This document shows, piece after piece, positions 14,865-22,599 of a stretch of 25,655 nucleotides of DNA; the first letter of the stretch is position 1, and every line of letters starts with the position of its first letter. The notes below the pieces were generated by a model, which was not told the origin of the DNA, did no database searches, and worked only from the letters and a program-made list of their open reading frames with translations. The position numbers and the translations under genes were made by a program. Source of the stretch: a virus; the IMG/VR virus record IMGVR_UViG_3300001097_000035, positions 6,756-32,410 of that record; one strand, 5' to 3'.

Positions 14865-15611
14865 TTAAATGCTGTAATTGTAGGCCGCAACATTTAATGC
14901 AACAGCATCACCGCCACCAGCCGACCATAGATACTCTAAGCTAGGCTTGCCTGCATTAAGCTGAGCCTGCACAAGAGCAGTGCCGCGTACAACTATAGAC
15001 GTTACCTGTGAAGTAGCTTGAAAAAATACGCCTGTAGCGCCGTAAGGCTTGAGTGTTAGCGTTCTACTCGCGGCCGCTGGCGTCATAACGTAGTTTATCA
15101 AAACTTCCAAGCCTTGGGTTGGCGGTACAAAAGTGTCGAGAATTACTTCAGTATCCGTAGTTGCTGCACCGGCCGTAATTGCCGTAGCTATTGGCGCATC
15201 GTAGCTAAACATTCTATCGTTAGCTGACCCACTCCAATATCCAAGCAACATCGCCGCGGCGCCGCTCGTACGTACATAACCGATCAAACGGATCATGTCG
15301 TAATTAGCCGGAACAGTTGGTGCAGTTAAGCTAGCTGACAACATGAAACCTGAGGTGCTGTTGTAAGTAGAATCACCAACCGCATAAATGCCATACAGCG
15401 TGCTGTTAGCTAAAGCGCCTGCATCAATGCCGTTGATACCGATTACAGCTGCGTTAATCGTTACCGATGCACTAGAAACGATGTCATTAACATTAGTGCT
15501 ATTTCTCGCGCTGCCTGCTTGAACCGTTAACGTTGTTCCGCTTGCCCATGAAATTTGTAATCCAGAAACTGCAAGATATGCCTTGTTCACGATAGGGATA
15601 TTTACACTCAT
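14865..15611 (-). CDS. Head-associated structural protein, 248 aa
   Basis: It starts at ATG 15611 with AGGAG upstream. Opening segments LAVSGLQISWASGTTLTVQA, GSARNSTNVNDIV, INGIDAGALANSTLYGIYAV, GDSTYN, PANYDMIRLIGYVRTSGAAA, LLGYWSG (residues about 13-125) are a conserved beta-rich domain known to me from proteins encoded right after podoviral coat genes. The second half is a looser beta domain (ATTDTEVILDTFVPPTQGLE, VLINYVMTPAAASRTLTLKP). A surface-decoration or head-fibre role is plausible but no experiment is recalled. Residues are small and polar with only one Cys-free core, as expected for a secreted-like capsid surface protein. Confidence 0.72.
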   Translation of the reverse strand: MSVNIPIVNKAYLAVSGLQISWASGTTLTVQAGSARNSTNVNDIVSSASVTINAAVIGINGIDAGALANSTLYGIYAVGDSTYNSTSGFMLSASLTAPTVPANYDMIRLIGYVRTSGAAAMLLGYWSGSANDRMFSYDAPIATAITAGAATTDTEVILDTFVPPTQGLEVLINYVMTPAAASRTLTLKPYGATGVFFQATSQVTSIVVRGTALVQAQLNAGKPSLEYLWSAGGGDAVALNVAAYNYSI

Positions 15612-15627
15612 TATTATGTCACTCCTA

Positions 15628-16878
15628 TTAAACAGGGAAAATAATTGCTAAGGCGTTATCAGAAACTTGAGTTTTACCCCAAATTGCGTCCGTTACTGTG
15701 CCATATAAGTTTTGGCCGAACTGCGCGCCCGTGTAGAGCCGTAAACTACAGCCAGTTTCTTGGTCGGTCACAACAGAAGTTTTGAACGGGTCACAATCAG
15801 GTAAAGGTGGAATCGCAGCATATAGCTGATTGCCCGACTGAACCATGCCAACTCTGTGTGATGGTAGAACTTTGACTTGCATACCAGCAACAATCGCTTG
15901 CGTAGTGTTTTGGTTACGTCCAGCGGTTGCTTGTAAAGGCGGATCAATGGTAACCGTTACACGTGATGCGCCAGTGCTAGCTGCAGCTGCGGTAGATTTA
16001 AACTGTACAGGTGACGCAGAAGGCTTGTGACCGATAAACGTTCTGAAACGAATGTTCGGCAAAGCGGCAACATTATCTTGGAATTGAAATCTGTCATGAA
16101 TTGCAACTGAGCTTGCATCAGACGCCGCAGAAGTACCGCTAAATTCGATTGCGGTGACAGCACCGTCTGCATCAACCGTTGTGCTTACAACTGTAAGAGT
16201 GACACCCGCTTGACCTTCTGAACCCGAGGTATGCTCTGGTAACAAGTTTGATGTGTACCAACTACATTTACTAAATGCACCAAGCTCCCAACTGTTTCTT
16301 AACTTTTCGTTAGACTCAGGAACAAACTGATTTAAGCCTGTGCCAACGATGTCAGGTATAGCAACATCGGAAAGATAGGCTTTTGTGTCGTGAAGAGATG
16401 CACCAAAGTTTCGGAAAAAAGCAAGCATCTGGCCAAGTTGATTAAACGATGAAATCGGAGTCACGCCGTTGCCATAAAATCGGTAAGGACTGGTTTCGCA
16501 AAGAGTAGCAATATCAGATTCAATTTCCGCACCAAGTTCTTGTATCGCACCGCGACCGAAACGATCCATATAATCGTCAACGTTAAAAATTAATTGCTGC
16601 GCTGTTACATTGATGCCGACATTTCTTGCTTTATCTACTTTTAACTGTTGCACGCGTTGTTCAACACCTTGAAACGACACTTCTAAACCATCGTTAGCAA
16701 CGAACCGAGGTGGTTTATCAAAACTGATAATGTCGCCCAAATTCGCTGGGTTTGCTTTTTGAAAGTCTCTGTATTTTTTGTTCGAGGTTTCGATAAAGCA
16801 GCTATAATTTTGTAAGTATGCTAAATCAGCTTCGTTGTAAGTTTGGACATTTTGTAAAATATTGTTTGGCACAGGCAT
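15628..16878 (-). CDS. Major capsid (coat) protein, P22 gp5-like, 416 aa
   Basis: ATG 16878 has GGAG seven bases upstream. The length is close to P22 coat (430 aa). The N-terminal region (PVPNNILQNVQTYNEADLAY), the G-D-I-I-x-F-D-K-P-P-R segment (about 48-58), and VEQRVQQLKVDKARNVGINV, TAQQLIFNVDDYMDRFGRGA, IQELGAEIESDIATLCETSP (about 71-131) follow the P22 gp5-type coat pattern of N-arm, E-loop and spine helix. A beta-rich insertion-like stretch follows around 225-330, then ATAGRNQNTTQAIVAGMQVK and the C-terminal VTDAIWGKTQVSDNALAIIF. The place after the scaffold and before head-completion genes fits. It forms the HK97-fold shell. Confidence 0.87.
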   Translation of the reverse strand: MPVPNNILQNVQTYNEADLAYLQNYSCFIETSNKKYRDFQKANPANLGDIISFDKPPRFVANDGLEVSFQGVEQRVQQLKVDKARNVGINVTAQQLIFNVDDYMDRFGRGAIQELGAEIESDIATLCETSPYRFYGNGVTPISSFNQLGQMLAFFRNFGASLHDTKAYLSDVAIPDIVGTGLNQFVPESNEKLRNSWELGAFSKCSWYTSNLLPEHTSGSEGQAGVTLTVVSTTVDADGAVTAIEFSGTSAASDASSVAIHDRFQFQDNVAALPNIRFRTFIGHKPSASPVQFKSTAAAASTGASRVTVTIDPPLQATAGRNQNTTQAIVAGMQVKVLPSHRVGMVQSGNQLYAAIPPLPDCDPFKTSVVTDQETGCSLRLYTGAQFGQNLYGTVTDAIWGKTQVSDNALAIIFPV

Positions 16879-16928
16879 GTGATATCTCCGTTAAAAAAAA
16901 ACAGAAGCCAAAACATGGTTAGGCCGAA

Positions 16929-17708
16929 CTATCCTCTGTATTTATCTTTGAAATCGCGCAGAGTCGGCTTGCCATTGTCTTGACCGGTGATCGAAGATGA
17001 CAAACGATTTAGCGGCGGAGCAATGTCTTGCTCATTATCTTTAGCTTGATTATTAGCAATGATGGAAGAACTAATACTTGCTATCATTTTCTGAGCGGCC
17101 TTTGGGTCACGCTCTGAAAGTACTGCTATGGTTGCCCACTTATTTGGGTTTTTCATCAGCTCATACATAACAGCAGGTGTATTTTCCATTTTGTTAGCTA
17201 AAAAAACCATGTTTGGAAATGCAGAAGGGTCAAAGTCAGCCATAATGTCATCAAAATCCTCGTACGTATCTTTACCAGTACGCATTTTGGAATGATATTC
17301 ATCAGCTATTTTCTTAGCTTCATCGTTCATCTCTTTTTCAGCACGAGCCTTGTTAGATTCTTGAAACTTTTGCTCAAGGTCAGACATAATTAACTTTCTG
17401 ATCTCGTCAACATTGACAGGAGCAGACATACCGCCCATGCTTCCTGCGTTTTGCTTCAAGCTAGCATTTTCCGCTCTTACTGATTCGAGTTCTTCTTGCA
17501 CTTGGTCTCTCCCCTTGAGTTTAGCTTTTTTTACAAGTTCCTCAACGCGAGATGCCGGAATCATTTTTTCTACAGCCACATCTTCTACTGAAGCTGCGTT
17601 GCCAGAAAGTAATGTTTCTCCGATATCTAAAGATGCCTCATCAATCATTGTTATCTCACTGTTGCCGTTGTGAACGTGTCCGCACAGTTTAAGTCTGTGA
17701 TCTATCAT
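16929..17708 (-). CDS. Scaffolding protein, 259 aa
   Basis: The protein is acidic and helical. A central coiled coil runs from about residue 55 to 140 (VEELVKKAKLKGRDQVQEEL, ESVRAENASLKQN, QKFQESNKARAEKEMNDEAK). Next comes YEDFDDIMADFDPSAFPNMV and ENTPAVMYELMKNPNKWATI, then DPKAAQKMIASISSSI, a pattern typical of podoviral scaffolds. The C-terminus is basic (GKPTLRDFKDKYRG), as in P22 gp8, whose basic end binds coat. Two starts are possible: ATG 17708 with a GCGGGA site, or ATG 17648 (MIDEASLDIGETL), which removes 20 His/Cys-containing residues. Neither has a strong site. It sits immediately before the coat gene. Confidence 0.8.
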   Translation of the reverse strand: MIDHRLKLCGHVHNGNSEITMIDEASLDIGETLLSGNAASVEDVAVEKMIPASRVEELVKKAKLKGRDQVQEELESVRAENASLKQNAGSMGGMSAPVNVDEIRKLIMSDLEQKFQESNKARAEKEMNDEAKKIADEYHSKMRTGKDTYEDFDDIMADFDPSAFPNMVFLANKMENTPAVMYELMKNPNKWATIAVLSERDPKAAQKMIASISSSIIANNQAKDNEQDIAPPLNRLSSSITGQDNGKPTLRDFKDKYRG

Positions 17709-17768
17709 TTTCCCGCATGATTGCGTGGTCGCCGGAGATGTGCTTTCCGTAAGCTATTTCAGAAGATA

Positions 17769-17792
17769 GTACAGATAAAAAACTATTTGTAC
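17769..17792 (-). other. RNA hairpin between basic ORF and scaffold gene
   Basis: GTACAGATA and TATTTGTAC pair over nine positions (one G-T wobble) around a six-base loop. There is no U tract on the minus-strand side, so it is not a standard terminator. It could protect or separate the transcript between portal and the highly expressed scaffold/coat genes. Confidence 0.4.
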
Positions 17793-17794
17793 AA

Positions 17795-17899
17795 CTACCG
17801 TTTTTTCTTCATCTTTTTATAGCTCTCATCTAAAACCGCACGTTTTTTGGTCGTTGGACTCTCACTTTTGGTCGATTTTGCCAATTTCTTGACTGGCAT
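17795..17899 (-). CDS. Basic 34-aa peptide between portal and scaffold
   Basis: A short frame from ATG 17899 to TAG 17795 encodes MPVKKLAKSTKSESPTTKKR followed by AVLDESYKKMKKKR. It lies 16 bases after the portal stop, in the same direction, and fills a gap that would otherwise be about 200 bases long. Fourteen of 34 residues are Lys or Arg, so it would bind nucleic acid or acidic protein surfaces. The ribosome site is weak (no GGA within 12 bases), so expression could depend on coupling to the portal. A pseudo-frame in AT-rich DNA is the alternative. A minor virion or assembly peptide is a guess. Confidence 0.4.
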   Translation of the reverse strand: MPVKKLAKSTKSESPTTKKRAVLDESYKKMKKKR

Positions 17900-17915
17900 A
17901 TCAACTAAAATAGTT

Positions 17916-20075
17916 TTACTCTTGGGCTTGCTCGTTATCTTGCCTTTCATTTGCTTGTTCCCCTATTTTTGACTTGTTTCCCATTTCTTGCATGTGACTG
18001 CTAAGCTTTGTCACTGCTTCAACTGCTGTCCTAGCGTTTTCGCTAGCAACCTTTTCTTGTTGCAGCGCACGATCAAGATCAGCGCCCTGAACCTTGCTCA
18101 TCACTTCCAAAAATTTAATATCAATTTCTTTGTTTTTAATAGCTTCATTGGATGCAACCTTAGCTGCTTCGATGCTCGCCTCTAGCCTGCTTATTTGTGC
18201 CTCAGAATCAATTTTCTTGTTCTCAGTTTGTATCTGCGCTTTCGCTATTTGCTCAGGTGTTACTTGATTTTTAGCTTGCTCAGCAGCTTGTGCGGCCTTC
18301 TCTTTCTGTTGCTCCATCCAGTTCTGCGCTAAGAATCTTAGCTTGTCTATGCCTTTGATGTCGATGTTTTCCAGCAACACTTCTAGACCTTCTGACTCCA
18401 TAAAACTTCTAAAACTTTCGCTGATATCCATTAAATGCTCTAGCGTTTTCATCGCAATTTGTTTCTGCACAGCGAAGTTAACGCCCGGCTCTATAGATAC
18501 ATCTAAAGCGGAAACGTCATAATCGAATTTAATGTTTTTACCAGCCTTGTCATTAATTTCGTAGTAGTCGCGCTTACCGTTTGGCAGCATCACAGGAATT
18601 GAACGGGGAGTGACGTAATATTTAGGCAGCAAGTTTAGGTAAATCTCTCCGCACCGCGCCCAACCATTAATGAAGCCCATCGTGTAAGGCATGGCTGCAG
18701 CGTTCGAATGCATTGCGCCCTGCATCATTGCAACACCTGATAGCTCACCGTTGGTGTCTCCTTGAGCCGCATCGTATGAGCCTAGAATAACCTGCACAGT
18801 TTGATCTGCCATCTGAAAAGTAGATGTAATTTCAGGTGGAATCGGTGGCCTAATAATTTCGCGTGGCGGATTAAGTGGCACGTTTACATCACCATCTTTA
18901 TATTGCTGATAAAGCACGATTGAAGCTTTCTGCGGCTCAGTGTAAGCAAGCTTATAATCTTCATTGTCCGGTATGCCTTCAACCGGAGCCGACCACTTGT
19001 GCTGCATCATGTTTTCGATTTCATTACAAAGCGTCTGACCTGCCAGATTTTTCATTCTTTGCGTATCACGCGCATGATAAACGTACGGTCTAACTACTTG
19101 TTCAGCTTGACTGTTGTTGTCTGACCGAACAACTACGCTGTTACCGTCAAAAAACACCAATGGCAACATAGAGAAATTTGTATCTGTATGCTCAATTATT
19201 TTACTGCCAGTAATAATGTATTTATCTATCGTCTCGATATCAGTAATACGACTTTTCATAATCGCGGGCGGCTGCTCAAGTATTCCAGCCTGTTCCCATT
19301 TTTCCAGAAAAGCTTGATAATGTTTTTCAGTTACAGAATGCCCGTTAGCAAGCTTTAAAATTTTTACCTTTTTTATTTTCTTTTTAAAATACTCACCGAA
19401 TAAAATGATGTCTTCTTTTTGATTTCTATAAGTCCAATTGAATTGATCTATGCTAGTGCTTCGCGAAAATTTTGCGTCTTTAAGTATATCACTGCCGTAC
19501 ATTTCTTCTGCTTCGCCAACACTCTTAGGAAAAAGTTCACAGCAAAACCTGCCATCGCCTTTATGTGATTTTCTTGCGAGAGGATCAAATACTGTTAGTG
19601 TCGGATCGAAAACGCGTTCTACATAAATTTTCTGGTCAAAACTCATGGGGTCACCGTAGTCAGTGTAAATTTTCGCAACGCTAAAACCGCCTGATAAGAT
19701 ATCTCTGTAAAGATGATAACTCAGCGCGTTCTTATCACATGACACAAATGCCGCTTTTAAATGCGCTTCAACTAGCTCGATAACACGTGGGTCTATCAGC
19801 TTAACGCCTTCTTTTGACCTGACAGAAAATGCTGGATCCATTTTTGAAAACTCACCGCATAATCTACTGATGTAAGATTCTAAAATGTTATATTCCATAC
19901 TTGGTCGGTCAAGTTCGTTATTCACTGCAATGTCCGCACCGTCCAAGCTGCTTTTAAAAACAAAGCGGATAAAATCGTTATACATCTTGTAGTTATTTTT
20001 AAAGTATAGATAACCGTGTTCTATATCGTCTTTTATGTTATCAAAGCTGTCTTTTTCGCTTTTTTTAACGTACAT
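17916..20075 (-). CDS. Portal protein, P22 gp1-like, 719 aa
   Basis: Length is nearly that of P22 portal (725 aa). Diagnostic stretches include NELDRPSMEYNILESYISRL, KNALSYHLYRDILSGGFSVA, KIYTDYGDPMSFDQKIYVER and FDPTLTVFDPLARKSHKGDG (about 52-180). Also present are YHARDTQRMKNLAGQTLCNE and MADQTVQVILGSYDAAQGDT, followed by NGELSGVAMMQGAMHSNAAA (about 338-465). The last 150 residues are a long Ala/Gln/Glu coiled coil (EQAKNQVTPEQIAKAQIQTE, SRLEASIEAAKVASNEAIKN), as in the P22 barrel helix. The ATG overlaps the end of the terminase frame by 11 bases, with GAGGG upstream. It forms the dodecameric ring for DNA entry and exit. Confidence 0.88.
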   Translation of the reverse strand: MYVKKSEKDSFDNIKDDIEHGYLYFKNNYKMYNDFIRFVFKSSLDGADIAVNNELDRPSMEYNILESYISRLCGEFSKMDPAFSVRSKEGVKLIDPRVIELVEAHLKAAFVSCDKNALSYHLYRDILSGGFSVAKIYTDYGDPMSFDQKIYVERVFDPTLTVFDPLARKSHKGDGRFCCELFPKSVGEAEEMYGSDILKDAKFSRSTSIDQFNWTYRNQKEDIILFGEYFKKKIKKVKILKLANGHSVTEKHYQAFLEKWEQAGILEQPPAIMKSRITDIETIDKYIITGSKIIEHTDTNFSMLPLVFFDGNSVVVRSDNNSQAEQVVRPYVYHARDTQRMKNLAGQTLCNEIENMMQHKWSAPVEGIPDNEDYKLAYTEPQKASIVLYQQYKDGDVNVPLNPPREIIRPPIPPEITSTFQMADQTVQVILGSYDAAQGDTNGELSGVAMMQGAMHSNAAAMPYTMGFINGWARCGEIYLNLLPKYYVTPRSIPVMLPNGKRDYYEINDKAGKNIKFDYDVSALDVSIEPGVNFAVQKQIAMKTLEHLMDISESFRSFMESEGLEVLLENIDIKGIDKLRFLAQNWMEQQKEKAAQAAEQAKNQVTPEQIAKAQIQTENKKIDSEAQISRLEASIEAAKVASNEAIKNKEIDIKFLEVMSKVQGADLDRALQQEKVASENARTAVEAVTKLSSHMQEMGNKSKIGEQANERQDNEQAQE

Positions 20076-22599
20076 TTCGGTTTGCCCTCGCTGCGTGTTG
20101 CCGTCTCATTTGTTGGCCTATGGCAGACATAACGTCATCACCTGCGGATTTGGTTTTGCTGTTAAACTTGTATAGTGACTTATCTATTAACCCTATCTTA
20201 ATTCCATCGTAAAGTGTATCGCAATTCTGTAATAAAATTCCGTTACAATAATATACGCCGTAATTTTCAACGGTGAGACTATAAACTTGCTTTATGTCGT
20301 AATGATCTGGTGCTTGATTGACACGACTTACCGCAAGTTTTTCTATTTCTAGATTGTGGATGTTGTTTTTTCGCAGTGAAATCATTTCCACAGACAATAC
20401 ATTTTCCCGCAAAATTTCCAAGTCTCGATCGATATTTGTTGGTGTTGCACTGCAAACTGCATGTTTCTGCAATTTTCCCGGGCTTAGTAAATAAAAATTT
20501 TTTATTGCAAATAATACAACTTGCTTCACGCTCGATAAATATTTTCGGCAAGCATTTGATAATATTTTCCCTATGCCATTTCCTGCCTTCTTCACTTCTG
20601 TGCCATTTCTTGGCAGCTTCTTGAGCTTTCCGAAGATTAGCAAGACCGCTTTCTGACTTTGCATAATCAATTTTTTGTTGGCGATGTTCCTGCATGTGTT
20701 GCTTAAACGAAATGCACTCCAAATTGTCAAAGTCGTTATTAAAATGGTTGCTGTCTTTGTGATGAATAACAAAGCCTTTAGGAACTGCCTTGCCCGAATG
20801 AAATTCCCAAATTGCAACATGAAGTCCTTTCGCAAACTTCCTCGATGAATTTGTTGTTGACTGGCTAATATAATATCGCTTCTTACTGACAAGTGAGTAT
20901 TTGATTCCGTTAAACACAATAGTTTTAAGTATTTCCACCTTAACAACCCTTTCAGTGATAAATGATCTATTTTAGCATCATCGTTCAGTGTATCAAGGGG
21001 AATAAACCCGTCAGGGGTATAAACCTTATGATTTGGCGTGCTTGTTAAGCCGAATTTGCTTATCACTTTATGAAATCCAGTCGAGCCACAAGCTGACACA
21101 TAGCCAATGCCAAAAGGCGTAATAACTTTATCGCCTATTCTTATATCCTCAACATTTTTATTGCCGTAGATGGTCGCTATCTTGCTTCCAGCTATATGAC
21201 AAATATCATCGTGACGATGTGTATTATTAGCTGTAATCTTTTCCATGTGAGTCTTGCAGTTAGCAACGTGCCTTCCGCCCCGCGTAAATGTCACTCGCTT
21301 GCTAGCGATGTACGGCGTCATTTCTATGTATCTAGCAGTCTTACTGCCTGACGCCGCTGTTCTCTCAACTTCTTTAATTTTAATGCCTTGAATTTTATTT
21401 AAGGCAGCAATTAAAGTTACACCTGTTGATTTTTTTTCAATTGCCGCAACAAATGGCGGCACAGTATGACGACAACACTCCGTCCAAAAGTCTAAAACGA
21501 AATCCTCTAGGTCTTTAGCATCAATCCATCCTTCGATACAGTCTATCCAATGGAGTCCTAGCTCGCCCGTTTTTTTTCCGAAAGCTTCGATCTCATAGAT
21601 GCCGAAAAAGCTGATAGCTGTGGGGTCATTGTAGTTTTTATCGGTTTCTGCCGAATCAACGGTTAAAAATGTATGCAGCATCTTTGGTTCTTCTTCCAGT
21701 TCCAAAAACCACTCTGAGCTAAAAAGGCCACCTCCCGCAGGGGATGGGATTTGCTGATACTGTGACGCAAAAACATACGGTGACTTGTCTTGCAGCGCTA
21801 ACAACTTCTCAACGGGGTCTATCTCGGGATAAAGAGCATTACCAGCATCGTCCATCGCTTTTAAAACTAAAGATTCCCACGTACAAATATCATTATCTTC
21901 AATTAAAAAATCTGATAAGTCAGCTTCGTGAACCCGCTGTCCAACGTTAATTATTGGCACGTTAATGCCGCGAGGCCGCTGTCTGATTGTCTCAACGTAA
22001 TTATCTATTACCTTTTTCCTCTGCGTGTCTGAATGCGCCTCATCTACTTTGTGCGCATCGTCTATAACAACACCGCCTGAAAATCGGTCAAGGCCGGGCA
22101 AGCCTGCATCTTGGCCTGTAATCGCACCCCCTGAACCAAAAGCCTTGATCTTTCCGCCTGCTGATGTCTCAAAAGCGTCCTTGGCTCTGCTTTCTTTTTT
22201 GAGCTCAACATCGAATAAATACCGATACATTTTTGAATCGATAATAGTCTTAATAAAAGCTGTGTGTTTGACGGCAAGGTCAAACGAGTAGCTTATATAA
22301 AGAAAGTTAGAATCAGGATACTCAGCGATGCACCATGCTATCCACATGCAAAGAATAGTTGATTTACCATATCCCGGCGGAACGTTGATATTAAGTCGGT
22401 GGTTCGGTATCTCTAAGCGCTTAAGTGCTGTTAACGCTCTACATAGCGTGATGTGATGCGATTCTCGGCCAATGGGCTTGCTGATAATGAAATCGCGTGA
22501 TGTTATATGCTTAAAAAAATATTTGATGAATAAAATAAGGGAGCCTTTTAGCTCAGATGCCGTTATTTCTTTCTCAATCATTTCAATTCTATTTAGCAT
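20065..22599 (-). CDS. Terminase large subunit interrupted by an intein (844-aa precursor, 518 aa after splicing)
   Basis: The ATPase half has a Walker A motif, NVPPGYGKST (residues 72-81), and a Walker B-like VVIDDAH (177-183). The RNase H-like nuclease half has the first Asp in TVDSAETDKNYNDPTA (D315), a likely Glu in AIEKKSTG (E388), and the final Asp pair in HRHDDI (D464, D465). An intein (C467-N792) follows directly, and the extein resumes CDTLYDGIKIGLIDKSLY. Without the intein, the 518-residue protein is a normal podoviral TerL length. The ATG overlaps the small-subunit stop by one base (TAATG). The product cuts concatemers and drives DNA through the portal. Nuclease activity should require splicing because the Asp motif is split from its C-terminal helix. 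Residues about 554-774 are the overprinted shadow of an HNH gene. Confidence 0.9.
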   Translation of the reverse strand: MLNRIEMIEKEITASELKGSLILFIKYFFKHITSRDFIISKPIGRESHHITLCRALTALKRLEIPNHRLNINVPPGYGKSTILCMWIAWCIAEYPDSNFLYISYSFDLAVKHTAFIKTIIDSKMYRYLFDVELKKESRAKDAFETSAGGKIKAFGSGGAITGQDAGLPGLDRFSGGVVIDDAHKVDEAHSDTQRKKVIDNYVETIRQRPRGINVPIINVGQRVHEADLSDFLIEDNDICTWESLVLKAMDDAGNALYPEIDPVEKLLALQDKSPYVFASQYQQIPSPAGGGLFSSEWFLELEEEPKMLHTFLTVDSAETDKNYNDPTAISFFGIYEIEAFGKKTGELGLHWIDCIEGWIDAKDLEDFVLDFWTECCRHTVPPFVAAIEKKSTGVTLIAALNKIQGIKIKEVERTAASGSKTARYIEMTPYIASKRVTFTRGGRHVANCKTHMEKITANNTHRHDDICHIAGSKIATIYGNKNVEDIRIGDKVITPFGIGYVSACGSTGFHKVISKFGLTSTPNHKVYTPDGFIPLDTLNDDAKIDHLSLKGLLRWKYLKLLCLTESNTHLSVRSDIILASQQQIHRGSLRKDFMLQFGNFIRARQFLKALLFITKTATILITTLTIWSAFRLSNTCRNIANKKLIMQSQKAVLLIFGKLKKLPRNGTEVKKAGNGIGKILSNACRKYLSSVKQVVLFAIKNFYLLSPGKLQKHAVCSATPTNIDRDLEILRENVLSVEMISLRKNNIHNLEIEKLAVSRVNQAPDHYDIKQVYSLTVENYGVYYCNGILLQNCDTLYDGIKIGLIDKSLYKFNSKTKSAGDDVMSAIGQQMRRQHAARANRNVR
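20224..21201 (-). mobile_element. Intein in terminase large subunit, 326 aa
   Basis: Block A is CHIAGSKIATIYGN followed by VEDIRIGDKV (first residue Cys467). Block B is GLTSTPNHKVYT with the TxxH motif (T521, H524). Blocks F and G are QVYSLTVENYGVYYCNGILL then QN, followed by Cys793 as the +1 residue. The usual block F His and the penultimate His of block G are replaced (Gly and Gln), which some natural inteins tolerate. The splicing parts add up to roughly 120 residues (467-555 and 763-792). The 200 residues between them show no endonuclease in this frame; an HNH gene lies there in another frame. Junctions were set by Cys1, Asn-Cys and the continuity of the terminase Asp motif. Confidence 0.85.
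20279..20938 (-). CDS. HNH homing endonuclease overprinted in the -1 frame of the intein, 219 aa
   Basis: Translation starts at GTG 20938 with AAAGGG at 20947-20952, eight bases away. The frame is closed upstream by TAA at 20972-20974 and ends TAG at 20279-20281. Residues 38-74 hold an HNH core of the type AIWEFHSGKAVPKGFVIHHK followed by DSNHFNNDFDNLE: H59, H60, D62, N64, N68, N72. A basic helical linker (about 80-130) precedes two zinc clusters, C141/C144/C160/C164 and C180/C183/C202/C206, probably for DNA binding. It would cut intein-less terminase alleles to spread the intein. The whole gene lies inside the terminase-intein frame, and its last about 50 bases also encode intein block F. 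Either an independent start or -1 frameshifting could express it. Confidence 0.85.
   Translation of the reverse strand: MEILKTIVFNGIKYSLVSKKRYYISQSTTNSSRKFAKGLHVAIWEFHSGKAVPKGFVIHHKDSNHFNNDFDNLECISFKQHMQEHRQQKIDYAKSESGLANLRKAQEAAKKWHRSEEGRKWHRENIIKCLPKIFIEREASCIICNKKFLFTKPGKIAETCSLQCNTNKYRSRLGNFAGKCIVCGNDFTAKKQHPQSRNRKTCGKSCQSSTRSLRHKASL

Noticed and set aside
20338-20938. Reading the HNH region as an in-frame endonuclease domain of the intein
   Set aside because: The terminase frame here contains no HNH, LAGLIDADG or zinc motif; all HNH residues are in the -1 frame with its own start and stop.
20200-21230. Group I or II intron in the terminase gene
   Set aside because: The insert keeps the reading frame open throughout and has intein blocks A, B, F and G with Cys1 and Asn-Cys at the junctions, so protein splicing explains it.
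22062-22283. 73-aa minus-strand ORF inside terminase
   Set aside because: It overlaps the ATPase half of TerL in another frame, without a ribosome site or motif, unlike the HNH case.
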